Of a stretch of 64,000 nucleotides of DNA, positions 17,405 to 25,629 are shown piece by piece; position 1 is the first letter of the stretch, and each line of letters begins with the position of its first letter. The position numbers were made by a program, and so were the translations under genes. The notes below the pieces were generated by a model. The model worked only from the letters and a program-made list of their open reading frames with translations. It did no database searches and was not told the DNA's origin. The stretch spans positions 381,660 to 445,659 of the forward strand of contig DAKJ01000018.1 of NCBI GenBank assembly GCA_002496565.1. Reading direction: 5' to 3'. This DNA is from Methanosarcina sp. UBA289. Its GTDB lineage: Archaea > Halobacteriota > Methanosarcinia > Methanosarcinales > Methanosarcinaceae.

Positions 17405-18502
17405 TTAATAATCAAAAAGGCTTTTCTGGCCTATTCTTTTCTGGAGTTCTCCTACCCTGACCCCTACGCGCCTGAACTCAGTCCGGTTTTCCGAAATAAA
17501 CTCGTTCAGGATTTCGCGAGTCACATCGAGAAGGGTTTCTTTTGAATAGGCTGGGTGGTTTAAGGTACGGCTTTTCGTGTACATTTTAAACTTCGAGTTT
17601 ATGACCGTAACGGTTACAGTCCTGAAGGAAAGCTCCCTTGAATCGAGTTTTGAAATTACATCTCCTGCCAACCTGTCAAGTAATTGAGAAATAAGATTGA
17701 TATCAAGGGTATCCTCGGGAAGGGTTGCGATCCTCCCTATCTGTTCAGAGCCATCCCTTTCTTTTAGGGGAGAATTATCGATACCTGATGCAGCTTGTTT
17801 AAGCCAGACACCCCGCGTTTTTCCGAAATTAGAGATCAGGTCGAGAACATCGTGTTCAGCAAGATCTTTTATTGTGACTATGCCCATTTCCTGCAGTTTT
17901 CCTGCGGTTACGTCCCCTATCCCCCAGAGTTTGGACACTTTAAGAGGCCAGAGAAAGCTCTCGATTTTTTCCGGACTTATAACCGTAATCCCATCGGGTT
18001 TCTGGGCAGAAGAAGCCATCTTCGCAATAAGCTTATTTGGGCCTATCCCCACCGAACAGGTCAGCTTCTCTTTATCCTTAATTTCATTCTTAATCTGGAT
18101 TCCAATCTCAAAGGCAAGGTTAAAATCTCCACCTGTTTTTACGGTAATTTCCAGGAAGGCTTCGTCTATGCTTATCTGTTCAAATGCCTCCCCTGTTTCC
18201 CTAGCATCCGCATAACTCCTGAGAATTTCCATAACCCGATCCGAGACCGAAGTATAGAAATCCTTTCGGACAGGTAGAAAAACAGCTTCAGAGTTCAGTT
18301 TCTTTGCCTTCGAACAAGACATTCCTGCCCTGATCCCGGATTCCCGCGCGATATAATTGCAGGTACTTACAGCTCCACTGAGCTCACTTCTTCCGGACAG
18401 CATGCAGACCACAACGGCTTTTCCCTGAAGCTCAGGGTTTTCCCGCTCTTCAATGGCTGCAAAAAAATAGTCCATATCCACATGGAGAACAACACGCTGC
18501 AT
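17405..18502 (-). CDS. dinB: DNA polymerase IV, Y-family translesion polymerase
   Basis: Lesion-bypass DNA polymerase of 365 residues. Metal-binding catalytic acidic residues lie in HVDMDYFFAAIEE (D9, with Y12/F13 at the steric-gate position) and SIDEAFLEIT. Palm, fingers, thumb (KLWGIGDVTAGKLQEMGI, HhH) and little-finger domains are all present. The C-terminus QKSLFDY is a PCNA-interacting PIP box, as in other archaeal DinB. Lone gene; the start is the obvious conserved MQRVVLHVDMDYF. Confidence 0.96.
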   Translation of the reverse strand: MQRVVLHVDMDYFFAAIEERENPELQGKAVVVCMLSGRSELSGAVSTCNYIARESGIRAGMSCSKAKKLNSEAVFLPVRKDFYTSVSDRVMEILRSYADARETGEAFEQISIDEAFLEITVKTGGDFNLAFEIGIQIKNEIKDKEKLTCSVGIGPNKLIAKMASSAQKPDGITVISPEKIESFLWPLKVSKLWGIGDVTAGKLQEMGIVTIKDLAEHDVLDLISNFGKTRGVWLKQAASGIDNSPLKERDGSEQIGRIATLPEDTLDINLISQLLDRLAGDVISKLDSRELSFRTVTVTVINSKFKMYTKSRTLNHPAYSKETLLDVTREILNEFISENRTEFRRVGVRVGELQKRIGQKSLFDY

Positions 18503-18670
18503 TGCAGTAAAAGAGAGTGGGAAGATTTGTATAATTATCTCTCATAATTTCAGAAGCAGAAAAGTACAAACCATAACACATAAGAAAGATAACTTCGTTA
18601 GTTGTAACACTGTTTTTAAAAAAGTTAGTTTTCAGCAGCAGACACGATTTTCATACAGGACGTTTTCAGT

Positions 18671-19651
18671 ATGAGCACTCCGAATTCCCCATATAACTCC
18701 GAGGAAACAGCAACTTTCCCGCAAGAAACAACAGGCAAAAAGAGCCAGAAATCCGAAACAGGTTCTGAGTCGGGTCAGGTACCCAGAAGAAGCTGTGTTC
18801 CTGTACTGGAAGTGAGAGATCTCTGCCATAGATATCCTCATCTTGATTCAAATGCCCTGGATAAAATCAACCTCAAAGTGTTCAAAGGGGAGAGAGTTGC
18901 AGTTCTTGGGGCCAATGGAGCAGGAAAATCGACTTTATTCAAGCACCTTAACGGAATCCTGCGCCCTCTTTCAGGAGAAATTCTAATAAAGGGGGAAAAA
19001 ATAACTAAAAAGAATGTCCGGGCATGCAGGGAAACCGTAGGGATCGTCTTCCAGGACCCTGATGACCAGGTGCTTGCTCCGAGTGTTGAAGAAGATATCG
19101 CTTTCGGGCCGATTAATATGGGTTTAGCCAGAAGTGAGGTTAAAACGAGAGTCAAAGAAGCACTTGAGATGGTCGGACTAACAGGCTTTGAGGAAAGAGC
19201 CCCACACCATCTGAGCGGAGGGCAGAAGAAACTTGTGGCAATTGCAGGCATCCTTGCAATGCGCCCTGAGGTTATAGTCCTTGATGAGCCCACAGCCGGC
19301 CTCGATCCCCTCAGTTCGGCTCGTGTGCTTGAGCTAATTATGAAGATGAACAGGGAACTTGGAATCACCCTGCTCCTTTCTACCCATGATGTGGATGTTG
19401 TTCCTTATTTTGCGGAAAGAGTTTTTGTTCTCCATCACGGAAGACTCGAAGCCTATGGGAGCCCAGACGAGATTTTCAGCGATCCCGAACTCCTCAGGAA
19501 AGCTCACCTCAGACTTCCGAGAGTGGCTGAAGTATTCGAAATGCTCCAGCAAAAAGGACTCGATGTAAACATACAAATAACAGCCGAAGCAGCCAGAGAT
19601 GAAATACTGCGGCTCGTAAGCGTGGGACAACCAAAGGCTAGGATTGAGTGA
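18671..19651 (+). CDS. cbiO: ECF cobalt/nickel transporter ATPase subunit (CbiO/EcfA-like)
   Basis: ATP-binding subunit that energises metal uptake. Walker A GANGAGKST at about 81-89, Q-loop VFQDPDDQV, signature LSGGQKK, Walker B VIVLDEPTAGLD and the switch His (STHDVD) are all present. The protein is 326 residues long because of a Ser/Glu/Thr-rich N-terminal extension of about 40 residues before the ABC domain (VLEVRDLCHRYPH); an internal start is possible but none is better supported. The stop overlaps the GTG at the head of the cbiQ ORF. The matching CbiM/CbiN components lie about 4 kb downstream, not adjacent. Confidence 0.92.
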   Translation: MSTPNSPYNSEETATFPQETTGKKSQKSETGSESGQVPRRSCVPVLEVRDLCHRYPHLDSNALDKINLKVFKGERVAVLGANGAGKSTLFKHLNGILRPLSGEILIKGEKITKKNVRACRETVGIVFQDPDDQVLAPSVEEDIAFGPINMGLARSEVKTRVKEALEMVGLTGFEERAPHHLSGGQKKLVAIAGILAMRPEVIVLDEPTAGLDPLSSARVLELIMKMNRELGITLLLSTHDVDVVPYFAERVFVLHHGRLEAYGSPDEIFSDPELLRKAHLRLPRVAEVFEMLQQKGLDVNIQITAEAARDEILRLVSVGQPKARIE

Positions 19652-19683
19652 AATCCGGAAAGAGTCTCAGAGGAGAAGTTTTA

Positions 19684-20490
19684 ATGGTAACGCTTACGGA
19701 TATCGAACGAGAATCATATAAAAACAGTCCAATACACAGGCTTGATCCTCGGATAAAGTTACTTTTTATACTTGTAATAATAATTTATGTAGTTAGTCTG
19801 CCCCGGATTCATGAAAAAAATATTGTCCGCCTTTTTGCCATAGAAATTTACTTGCTGCTACTGGTGCTTGTTGCAGGACTTGACCTAAGATACTTTTTCC
19901 TTCGAATTCTTGCGATTTTACCATTCGGGCTTGCAATTGCCCTTATCCAGCCATTCCTCAGACCTTCCTTTATGGAAACTTATACTCCATACCCTCTTGA
20001 CCTGCCTTTCGGGCTCAGTATAACTTATGAAGGACTTGCCTTTGGGAGTACACTGCTTGCGAAATTTCTGGTATGCATAACAGCTGTCGTCCTGTTTTCT
20101 TCAACGACACGGCTCAGAGATATGGTTGCAGCCGCAGATAGAATAGGCATCCCAAAAGAATTCACCCTGCTTTTGAGCATGATGGTGCGCTACCTCTTCC
20201 TTTTCTGGGCCGTTCTGAAAAGGATAAGGATCGCACAGCAAACAAGACTCTTTGATATATGGAGCAAAGATGCGCCAAGAAGATGGGTCATCGAGCAGGT
20301 GGGAAATAGCATTAGCTCAATCTTCATACGTTCCTACGAGCAGGGAGAGAGGACCTATATAAGCATGCTCTGCAGAGGCTATGGAAGCGGGCATGAAAAA
20401 GCGTATTACAGAACAAAAATCCAAACCCAGGATATCTTTTTTCTACTCCTGAGTGCAGGCTGCATCCTGTATATCCAACTTTATGTCTGA
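19684..20490 (+). CDS. cbiQ: ECF transporter transmembrane subunit (CbiQ/EcfT-like)
   Basis: Membrane scaffold subunit that couples the ATPase to the substrate-binding component. It has several hydrophobic helices (LLFILVIIIYVV, LLLVLVAGL, ILPFGLAIALI, FLVCITAVVLFSS) and the cytoplasmic coupling helices typical of EcfT, with small-residue/Arg motifs (RIRIAQQTR, SMLCRGYGSG). The ATG at 19684 is preceded by GAGGAG at 8 nt. The ORF could start at a GTG at 19648 overlapping the cbiO stop, but that has no site. Co-transcribed with cbiO. Confidence 0.9.
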   Translation: MVTLTDIERESYKNSPIHRLDPRIKLLFILVIIIYVVSLPRIHEKNIVRLFAIEIYLLLLVLVAGLDLRYFFLRILAILPFGLAIALIQPFLRPSFMETYTPYPLDLPFGLSITYEGLAFGSTLLAKFLVCITAVVLFSSTTRLRDMVAAADRIGIPKEFTLLLSMMVRYLFLFWAVLKRIRIAQQTRLFDIWSKDAPRRWVIEQVGNSISSIFIRSYEQGERTYISMLCRGYGSGHEKAYYRTKIQTQDIFFLLLSAGCILYIQLYV

Positions 20491-20613
20491 AAGGACTGCT
20501 TCCACGCTTTATTAACTCTTCAAATTGTTATTAACAGGCTTACAGATGACAGAGAGAAGAGAAGAGAAGATATGAAGATGTCTTGGGATTTAGGTTATCT
20601 AGATAAGAAGAAC

Positions 20614-21576
20614 TTATTCTAAGGTTTTCTGTCCCGAGGCCAGAAAAATTGAGTTATTCCCAAGGACTCTTTGTAGGAATGATTGCCTGCTTTTTTTAAA
20701 TTCCTGTACCTCCAGAAGAGAATTGACTGAGGTATTTACAAGTCCAGTTTCTGAAAAGAGAAGGGAGGCATTCTCAGGACTTATTTTCTCATAGAGAGGC
20801 AGAGAGCTCCGGATTGGTCCGTAATAATCCTTGAAGACCGAATTGTGCTGGTTCTTTTTTAAAAACTTATCTGCCCACTCAGAAATCATTCTATTAACGC
20901 GTCTGCCTGGTCTGGGATCAAACCAGTCTCCATCTATGGCAAAAACCATCCCTCCGGGTTTAAGGACTCGCTTCCATTCCGTAACAGCGCAGGAAGGCTT
21001 CTGAAGAGTCCACAGCAGGAACTTATTCGTGACCAGATCGAAAGAACTATCCTCAAAAGGTAGGTTTTCCGCATCTCCATGAAAAAAGTCAATTTTAAGT
21101 CCCATATTGTCTGCATTATGCTTCGCTTTCTTGAGTATATTGGTTGAGAGATCTATACCTGTTACTTTATGCCCCATCTCAGCAAAGAGAAGGGCGAGAA
21201 ACCCAGCGCCTGTACCCACATCCAGTATGTTTAAACGCTCACTCAAAGAAAAGGAATTTTCAAATATTTGTTTCCAGACAGCACGTTCCTCTTCATCAAA
21301 GCCATTTATCCCGTTTGTATATGTGGAAGATCTGATATTCCAATAACTTGCAATAACTTTCTTGCAGTCTATAAAAATACCCCACGCAATTATAATATAG
21401 AGGCCTTTGACTACCCTTCTTTTAAATAAATTTTTTCTGATTTTTACAGTTAAAGATTTGGAAGGCTTCAACCTGCATCCATTTTCAGTGGGTTTAGGAA
21501 CCCCTTCAATTTCCAGAGTTAGAGTATTAGATACTTTTTTGGAAATGTTGAAAATTTGATATCGATTTAAAGCCAA
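20614..21576 (-). CDS. SAM-dependent methyltransferase (class I, UbiE-like)
   Basis: Rossmann-fold methyltransferase with motif I NILDVGTGAGFLALLFAE, acidic post-I VTGIDLS, motif II DAENLPFEDSSFDLV and post-motif LKPGGMVFAIDGDWF. Substrate unknown. The ORF gives 320 residues, but the first 80 or so (basic, with a short hydrophobic stretch) do not fit the family; homologues would be expected to begin near KKVIASYWNIRSSTY. No ATG, GTG or TTG with a good ribosome-binding site is obvious at that point, so the true start is unsure. A small ORF with a strong site lies just upstream on the same strand. Confidence 0.8.
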   Translation of the reverse strand: MALNRYQIFNISKKVSNTLTLEIEGVPKPTENGCRLKPSKSLTVKIRKNLFKRRVVKGLYIIIAWGIFIDCKKVIASYWNIRSSTYTNGINGFDEEERAVWKQIFENSFSLSERLNILDVGTGAGFLALLFAEMGHKVTGIDLSTNILKKAKHNADNMGLKIDFFHGDAENLPFEDSSFDLVTNKFLLWTLQKPSCAVTEWKRVLKPGGMVFAIDGDWFDPRPGRRVNRMISEWADKFLKKNQHNSVFKDYYGPIRSSLPLYEKISPENASLLFSETGLVNTSVNSLLEVQEFKKSRQSFLQRVLGNNSIFLASGQKTLE

Positions 21577-21613
21577 CTTTAGAAATTTTCATAATTTGGT
21601 TCTATTGGTTGTT

Positions 21614-21736
21614 TCATCCTTCAGTGCTAGATTCTTTATGACAAACAGTTTTTGACTTCAGGCGTCGAATCTTCAGGCATTTTACGCGTGTATTTTTCAA
21701 TCTAATAACCGGTGTTCTCGCAATTTCCTCAGACAT
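21614..21736 (-). CDS. Small basic protein of 40 residues upstream of the methyltransferase
   Basis: MSEEIARTPVIRLKNTRVKC is the first half; the second half is rich in Lys/Arg and ends ESSTEG. It has an excellent ribosome-binding site (AAAGGAG, 6 nt before ATG) and its stop is 37 nt before the methyltransferase ORF on the same strand, so the two may form an operon. No family recognised. It could be a real small protein or a translated leader. Confidence 0.45.
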   Translation of the reverse strand: MSEEIARTPVIRLKNTRVKCLKIRRLKSKTVCHKESSTEG

Positions 21737-22020
21737 ATTTTACTCCTTTCTGGCCAGACAGGATTTTCCCAACTTTAGTTAAGATAAATTAATTTCTATC
21801 TTTTATTAATCTGCATACTAGTTAATAAATTTATTCATAAAAATAACACCAAAACGGAATTTAATGGCATCAAGTCAGGTAAAAAGTTGTTCAAAAGAAA
21901 ATAAGAATTCCAATAAATCTGAGTCCAATAGAGCTGCAGAAGGTTAGTTTGAAAATTAAAAACTTTAAGCTCCTCTATTCTCGAAAATCAGAGGATTCTA
22001 AAAGAACTAAGGCAATTTGA

Positions 22021-22185
22021 GTTACTTTGTACTTCGGGAGATAAGTAACACTAATTTTTGATTTTATGGGACAAAGTATTTATTATATAAGATATTTCAA
22101 TACAAAGTATTACTAAATTTAAATTTAGTAATACAACCGAACTCTCGATTGTGGGGGAAACAGGGGCAAGAGGGGCAGATTCACG
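22021..22185 (+). promoter_or_regulatory. Promoter with direct repeats, TATA box and 28-bp perfect palindrome
   Basis: The leader region of the HEXXH gene holds an inverted repeat GTTACTT/AAGTAAC (22021-22027, 22043-22049), a direct repeat ACAAAGTATT at 22071-22080 and 22102-22111, a TATA-like TATTATATAAG at 22081-22091 between them, and a perfect 28-bp palindrome at 22107-22134 centred on AAATTTAAATTT. The expected start site falls inside or next to the palindrome. AGGGGC about 10 nt before the ATG is the ribosome-binding site. Confidence 0.55.
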
Positions 22186-23190
22186 ATGCAGAGAATAAGA
22201 ACAAAAAAGGTTTCGCCAAAGGAAAAAAATACCTTACTGGTAAATGAAGAATGGAACAAATTATTCCCTACATCTTCACAAGCCCCTCCTATTGCTCAAT
22301 ACTTTTCTCCTTTTACTTATCCTGTTTCTTATCCCGCTCCTGATTGCTCGTTTTTTTCTCCAGGGTTTCTCTACCTTGATCTGAACATTTACCGGGAATC
22401 CGTGATAAAAGCTCTTATCAAAGAACAAAGTGAGGATCTGTATCGGCTAATCGAAAGGGTCAACTTTGACGGAAAATATTATCGGGTAAAATGCTTGCGT
22501 TTCGGAGAATGGAAACACTGTTGGGATCTAGCGGTTCGAGTGCAATTTTTTGGAATGATGCAGGGGTTAGCCTTCAAGCCGATAAAGATCGTTTCCAGGG
22601 AAAGCAGGAAAATAATATACAGATCCCTTGTCCTGGTAAATCCATATGAATTGTGGGAAAGGAGACTGGTCGAAAGGTTATGGAATCTTCAGGATAGGAT
22701 TGAATTTTTGATAGCAAAAATCCTCTTTCACGAGTGCATCCATATCCTTATCTTCCTTGGAAAAACTCTACCCTCAGGTTTTGAGCAGACGAACGTTTTC
22801 CTTGAGTTCAGAGAATTGCTTAAGTTTGCAAATTCAGAGAAACTGTGTCCTGAAAGTCGTAGCGTCCAGTCCCACCTCCGAAATCTGACTGATCTTAGCC
22901 CAAACATTTTAGAAAGTTCCGAACAAAAGCTGGACAAGGCTACTGAACTTTACGAATTCCTTATCCACGAAAAATACAGCATCAAAAAAACTGATCTGGC
23001 TTTCGGCCTTCCCTGCAGCAACAGAAAAATTTCCTTGAATTATGTGAAACTAGCAGCTTTGAAAATTGGCCCCTGTATGGAGTTTAATAAAAAAATCTGG
23101 AAGAAAGAACTTAACAGGTTGCAGAAAGATCTGGAAAAACTGTATGACAGAATTGATGGTAACGAAAGCTCTGAGAGTGGGATAAATTGA
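22186..23190 (+). CDS. Unknown protein with HEXXH zinc-protease-like motif
   Basis: Protein of 334 residues, not a family I recognise. Near the middle, ILFHECIHILIFLGKTLP has the HEXXH zinc-binding pattern (H-E-C-I-H) in a hydrophobic helix context, as in zincin peptidases. A third ligand could be a Glu in the later helix (ATELYEFLIHEKY). The N-terminal third has a Pro/Tyr/Phe-rich stretch; the C-terminus is Lys-rich and helical (KKELNRLQKDLEKLYDRI). There is no signal peptide or clear transmembrane segment, so it is probably cytoplasmic. It stands alone behind a promoter with a long palindrome, and a lone CheY gene follows on the same strand after about 145 nt. Confidence 0.6.
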   Translation: MQRIRTKKVSPKEKNTLLVNEEWNKLFPTSSQAPPIAQYFSPFTYPVSYPAPDCSFFSPGFLYLDLNIYRESVIKALIKEQSEDLYRLIERVNFDGKYYRVKCLRFGEWKHCWDLAVRVQFFGMMQGLAFKPIKIVSRESRKIIYRSLVLVNPYELWERRLVERLWNLQDRIEFLIAKILFHECIHILIFLGKTLPSGFEQTNVFLEFRELLKFANSEKLCPESRSVQSHLRNLTDLSPNILESSEQKLDKATELYEFLIHEKYSIKKTDLAFGLPCSNRKISLNYVKLAALKIGPCMEFNKKIWKKELNRLQKDLEKLYDRIDGNESSESGIN

Positions 23191-23336
23191 AAATTTCTTT
23201 GAAAGGCTTGAACATCAGCGCTTGAAAAATGTCAGAAAAAAGGACGACGAAACGTGAGAAATGTGAGTGAAAATTATACAACAATATAGTTCCGAATAAA
23301 AGATAAAGGTTTACTAATAAAAATTGAGGGGAATGC

Positions 23337-23702
23337 ATGGCCAGAGTTATGATCGTGGACGATGCCGAATTTATGCGAATGGTAATCAAAGACACTCTCT
23401 TAAAGCACGGGCATGAGGTGGTTGCTGAAGTGGGTGATGGAGAAGAGGCAATTCAGACATATCTAGAAATAAAGCCCGATATCGTGTTAATGGATATTAT
23501 TATGCCAGAGATGGATGGAAAAGAGGTATTGCAAAAACTTCTTGCTGTGGATCCTGAAGCAAAAGTAGTAATGTGCTCCTCGCTTGGGCAGCAGGCCCTC
23601 ATAACCGAATCAATAAAGATAGGCGCCATGGGTTTTATAGTAAAGCCTTTTAAACCGGATGGAATGCTGGATGTAATAAGAAAAATCTTGGAGCCGAATT
23701 AG
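23337..23702 (+). CDS. CheY-like single-domain response regulator
   Basis: Receiver domain of 121 residues and nothing else: acidic pocket VDDAEF (D8/D9), phosphoacceptor in IVLMDIIMPEMDG (about D53), switch Ser (CSS) and conserved Lys in VKPFKPD. GAGGGG lies close before the ATG. It stands apart from any che or fla operon visible here, so a chemotaxis role is not shown; single-domain regulators in Methanosarcina also act with orphan histidine kinases. Confidence 0.9.
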   Translation: MARVMIVDDAEFMRMVIKDTLLKHGHEVVAEVGDGEEAIQTYLEIKPDIVLMDIIMPEMDGKEVLQKLLAVDPEAKVVMCSSLGQQALITESIKIGAMGFIVKPFKPDGMLDVIRKILEPN

Positions 23703-24320
23703 TTTATCTAACTCAAAATAGTTACTTGATTGAAATAACAGACCAGAGCCTGAAGCTCAAAGCTACTTTAATATTTATTTAAGTTTGATCGATTTGATTC
23801 TTTCACGCCGCGTTGATTATACTTGATTCTTTCACTAATATGCGTAAAATCAGAATATTCCATCCCAATGTTTAATTAAAGTTTGATTAATTCAGATAAT
23901 AAACGCTATGTAAAAATCCTCAATTTAACCTGGAATTTGAACCTTTGCACCAGCCCCTGCCTGCTTTGTTACCACAGGCAGGGGAAAAAGGAGTTCAGGT
24001 GACTTAGGCGAATTAGGAGGTAATTTAGTTTTGTGTCTGTTCGCCAGAGACCCTTTATCGATATTACCAATGGGTATTTAAGATTTTTGGTTATTTTTTT
24101 ATTACGAATTATTAATTTTTGAGAAGATATTCTTACATAATTGGGACGTTAATTTTTTGGAGAATTTACCATCTCGTAGTGACAAAATTGAAAGCGAGAT
24201 AAGTAGGTATGCAGTCAAAAAATGATGTGAAAAGAGATTCGACTTAATGGAAGATATGATGGTACTTAATTTGACTAAAAAATAAAAATACAGATACTGG
24301 AGAAGGTTCCAATAAAAAAA
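23703..24320. other. Intergenic region holding a structured-RNA candidate
   Basis: AT-rich, without a convincing gene. TTGATTCTTTCAC is repeated around 23795 and 23830. The hairpin at 23939-23996 is the main feature. An AGGAGG at 24015-24020 is followed only by short reading frames from TTG or GTG, which I do not accept as genes. Confidence 0.4.
23939..23996 (+). ncRNA. Candidate structured RNA or hairpin
   Basis: A perfect 10-bp GC-rich stem (CCCCTGCCTG 23954-23963 with CAGGCAGGGG 23975-23984, 11-nt loop) is extended by outer pairings CTTT/AAAG and GAAC/GTTC. It is unusually GC-rich for this AT-rich spacer and has no T tract for a simple terminator. It may be a leader element, a small RNA, or an old terminator. 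Confidence 0.35.
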
Positions 24321-24536
24321 TTGTCGAAAAAAGTAATACCAAAACGTATATATGTAATACTAGACAATGTGATATTATCAAAAGAATTCTTTGAAAACGG
24401 TTACCTGAAACATTGTAAGAGATATAAAGAAATTAAGATTATTCCTGAAAAAGAATTTTCGGGCTTCATATTAAGTAGATCTGTACCTCATTTAAGGAAT
24501 GTTATTCAACATAAAAAGAATTCCTGTTTGAATTAA
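24321..24536 (+). CDS. Small hypothetical protein upstream of cbiM
   Basis: Reading frame of 71 residues from a TTG, rich in Lys and Ile (KRIYVILDNVIL, YKEIKIIPEKEF). GGAGAAGG lies about 20 nt upstream, too far for a normal site. The composition is protein-like and the stop is 40 nt before cbiM, but no family is recognised. It may be a fragment or a false ORF. Confidence 0.3.
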   Translation: MSKKVIPKRIYVILDNVILSKEFFENGYLKHCKRYKEIKIIPEKEFSGFILSRSVPHLRNVIQHKKNSCLN

Positions 24537-24576
24537 TAGGAAATAAGAGAACGGGGTAAAAAGAGGGAAATATGAA

Positions 24577-25239
24577 ATGCATATACCTGATTCGTTCATA
24601 CCGCTTGACCAGGCAATAATCTACTGGGTTATTGCTCTTCCGTTTATTATAATGTCAATGAAATGGGCAAAAAACGAGCTTGATGAGATGAAAGTACCGA
24701 TTCTTGCCGCCCTTGCAGCAGGAATCTTTGCAATTCAGGCCATGAATATCCCCATAGGGATGGGAACAAGCGGGCATATGGTAGGAGCAGCCCTTGTTGC
24801 CATAGTCTTCGGAAGCCCGTGGGCTGGGGTTCTTGTGCTTACGTTAGTCCTGCTTGTGCAGGGATTCGCCTTCGGTGATGGGGGAGTTACTACCATGGGA
24901 GCGAATATTCTGAATATGGGTGTTATCTCCGGGTTTGTCGGATATTATACCTATGCTGCCCTTCGTAAGAGCATAGGTACAAGTATTGCAGCCTTCGGAG
25001 GCGCCTGGCTCGGACTCTTTATTTCGGCAATAGTCTGTGCAGTTGAGATGTGGATTGCAGGTACTTTCCCACTAGTTTCCGGCTTGGCTGCCATGGGTAC
25101 ATATCATCTGATAATTGGTTTTATCGGCGAAGGTCTGATTACTTCAGTTGTAATAACAGCAATTGCAAGATCCCGTCCCGACCTCCTTGAGGATGATTTC
25201 ACTGCCAGACCAGAGAAGCATAAGGAGGCCCATGCATGA
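24577..25239 (+). CDS. cbiM: Cobalt/nickel ECF transporter substrate-binding membrane subunit CbiM
   Basis: Integral membrane substrate-capture component of 220 residues. The start MHIPDSFIP is the family hallmark: the N-terminal Met-His-x chelates Co or Ni, so the start is fixed at this ATG (GAGGG upstream). Hydrophobic helices, conserved GTSGHMVGAALVAI and the FAFGDGGVTTMGANILNMG loop follow. Cobalt is needed for the many corrinoid proteins and nickel for F430, CODH and hydrogenases in methanogens; the sequence does not decide which metal. Its stop overlaps the cbiN start by ATGA. Confidence 0.95.
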   Translation: MHIPDSFIPLDQAIIYWVIALPFIIMSMKWAKNELDEMKVPILAALAAGIFAIQAMNIPIGMGTSGHMVGAALVAIVFGSPWAGVLVLTLVLLVQGFAFGDGGVTTMGANILNMGVISGFVGYYTYAALRKSIGTSIAAFGGAWLGLFISAIVCAVEMWIAGTFPLVSGLAAMGTYHLIIGFIGEGLITSVVITAIARSRPDLLEDDFTARPEKHKEAHA

Positions 25240-25541
25240 GCGGAAAATCAAACATAAAATTCTTATACGTCGGAATTGTGATTGCACTTCTGCTTTCGAT
25301 TCTAGCTCCTTTCCTTGCATCCCCCGACCCAGACGGACTGGAAAGTGCTGCTGCAGGCGTAATTGAGGAATCAAAAATGTCCAAACTGGAAGAAAGTGAT
25401 CCTGTAGTAGGTTCTCCAATGCCTGACTATTCAATCGAAGGACTGGGAAAGAGTGGAGAAGTAGTAGCTATAGCTGTTGGAACACTTGCAGTACTGATAA
25501 TCAGTTTAGGGCTGGGCAAAGTATTCAACAAAAAAGCCTGA
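25236..25541 (+). CDS. cbiN: CbiN-like PDGLE-domain membrane subunit
   Basis: Protein of 101 residues with two transmembrane helices (about 8-28 and 72-93) framing an external loop with the diagnostic PDGLE motif (SPDPDGLESAA). It assists CbiM in metal uptake. It overlaps cbiM by 4 nt (ATGA), showing translational coupling. The energising subunits CbiO and CbiQ are encoded at 18.7-20.5 kb. Confidence 0.92.
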   Translation: MSGKSNIKFLYVGIVIALLLSILAPFLASPDPDGLESAAAGVIEESKMSKLEESDPVVGSPMPDYSIEGLGKSGEVVAIAVGTLAVLIISLGLGKVFNKKA

Positions 25542-25629
25542 ACATAAAGCCTATTTCTCCCCCCTTAAAACCATTTTTCTTCCAAAAAGTAAAAAGCAGA
25601 AACGACTTGCATACTTTTGGAAAAACATC

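Noticed and set aside
22186..23702. HEXXH protein plus CheY as a two-gene signalling operon
   Set aside because: The genes are about 145 nt apart with an AT-rich spacer and no shared feature; co-transcription is possible but not supported.
24031..24120. Short ORF after AGGAGG at 24015
   Set aside because: Starts would be TTG or GTG at 10-12 nt spacing and give only 16-30 residues with no conserved character.
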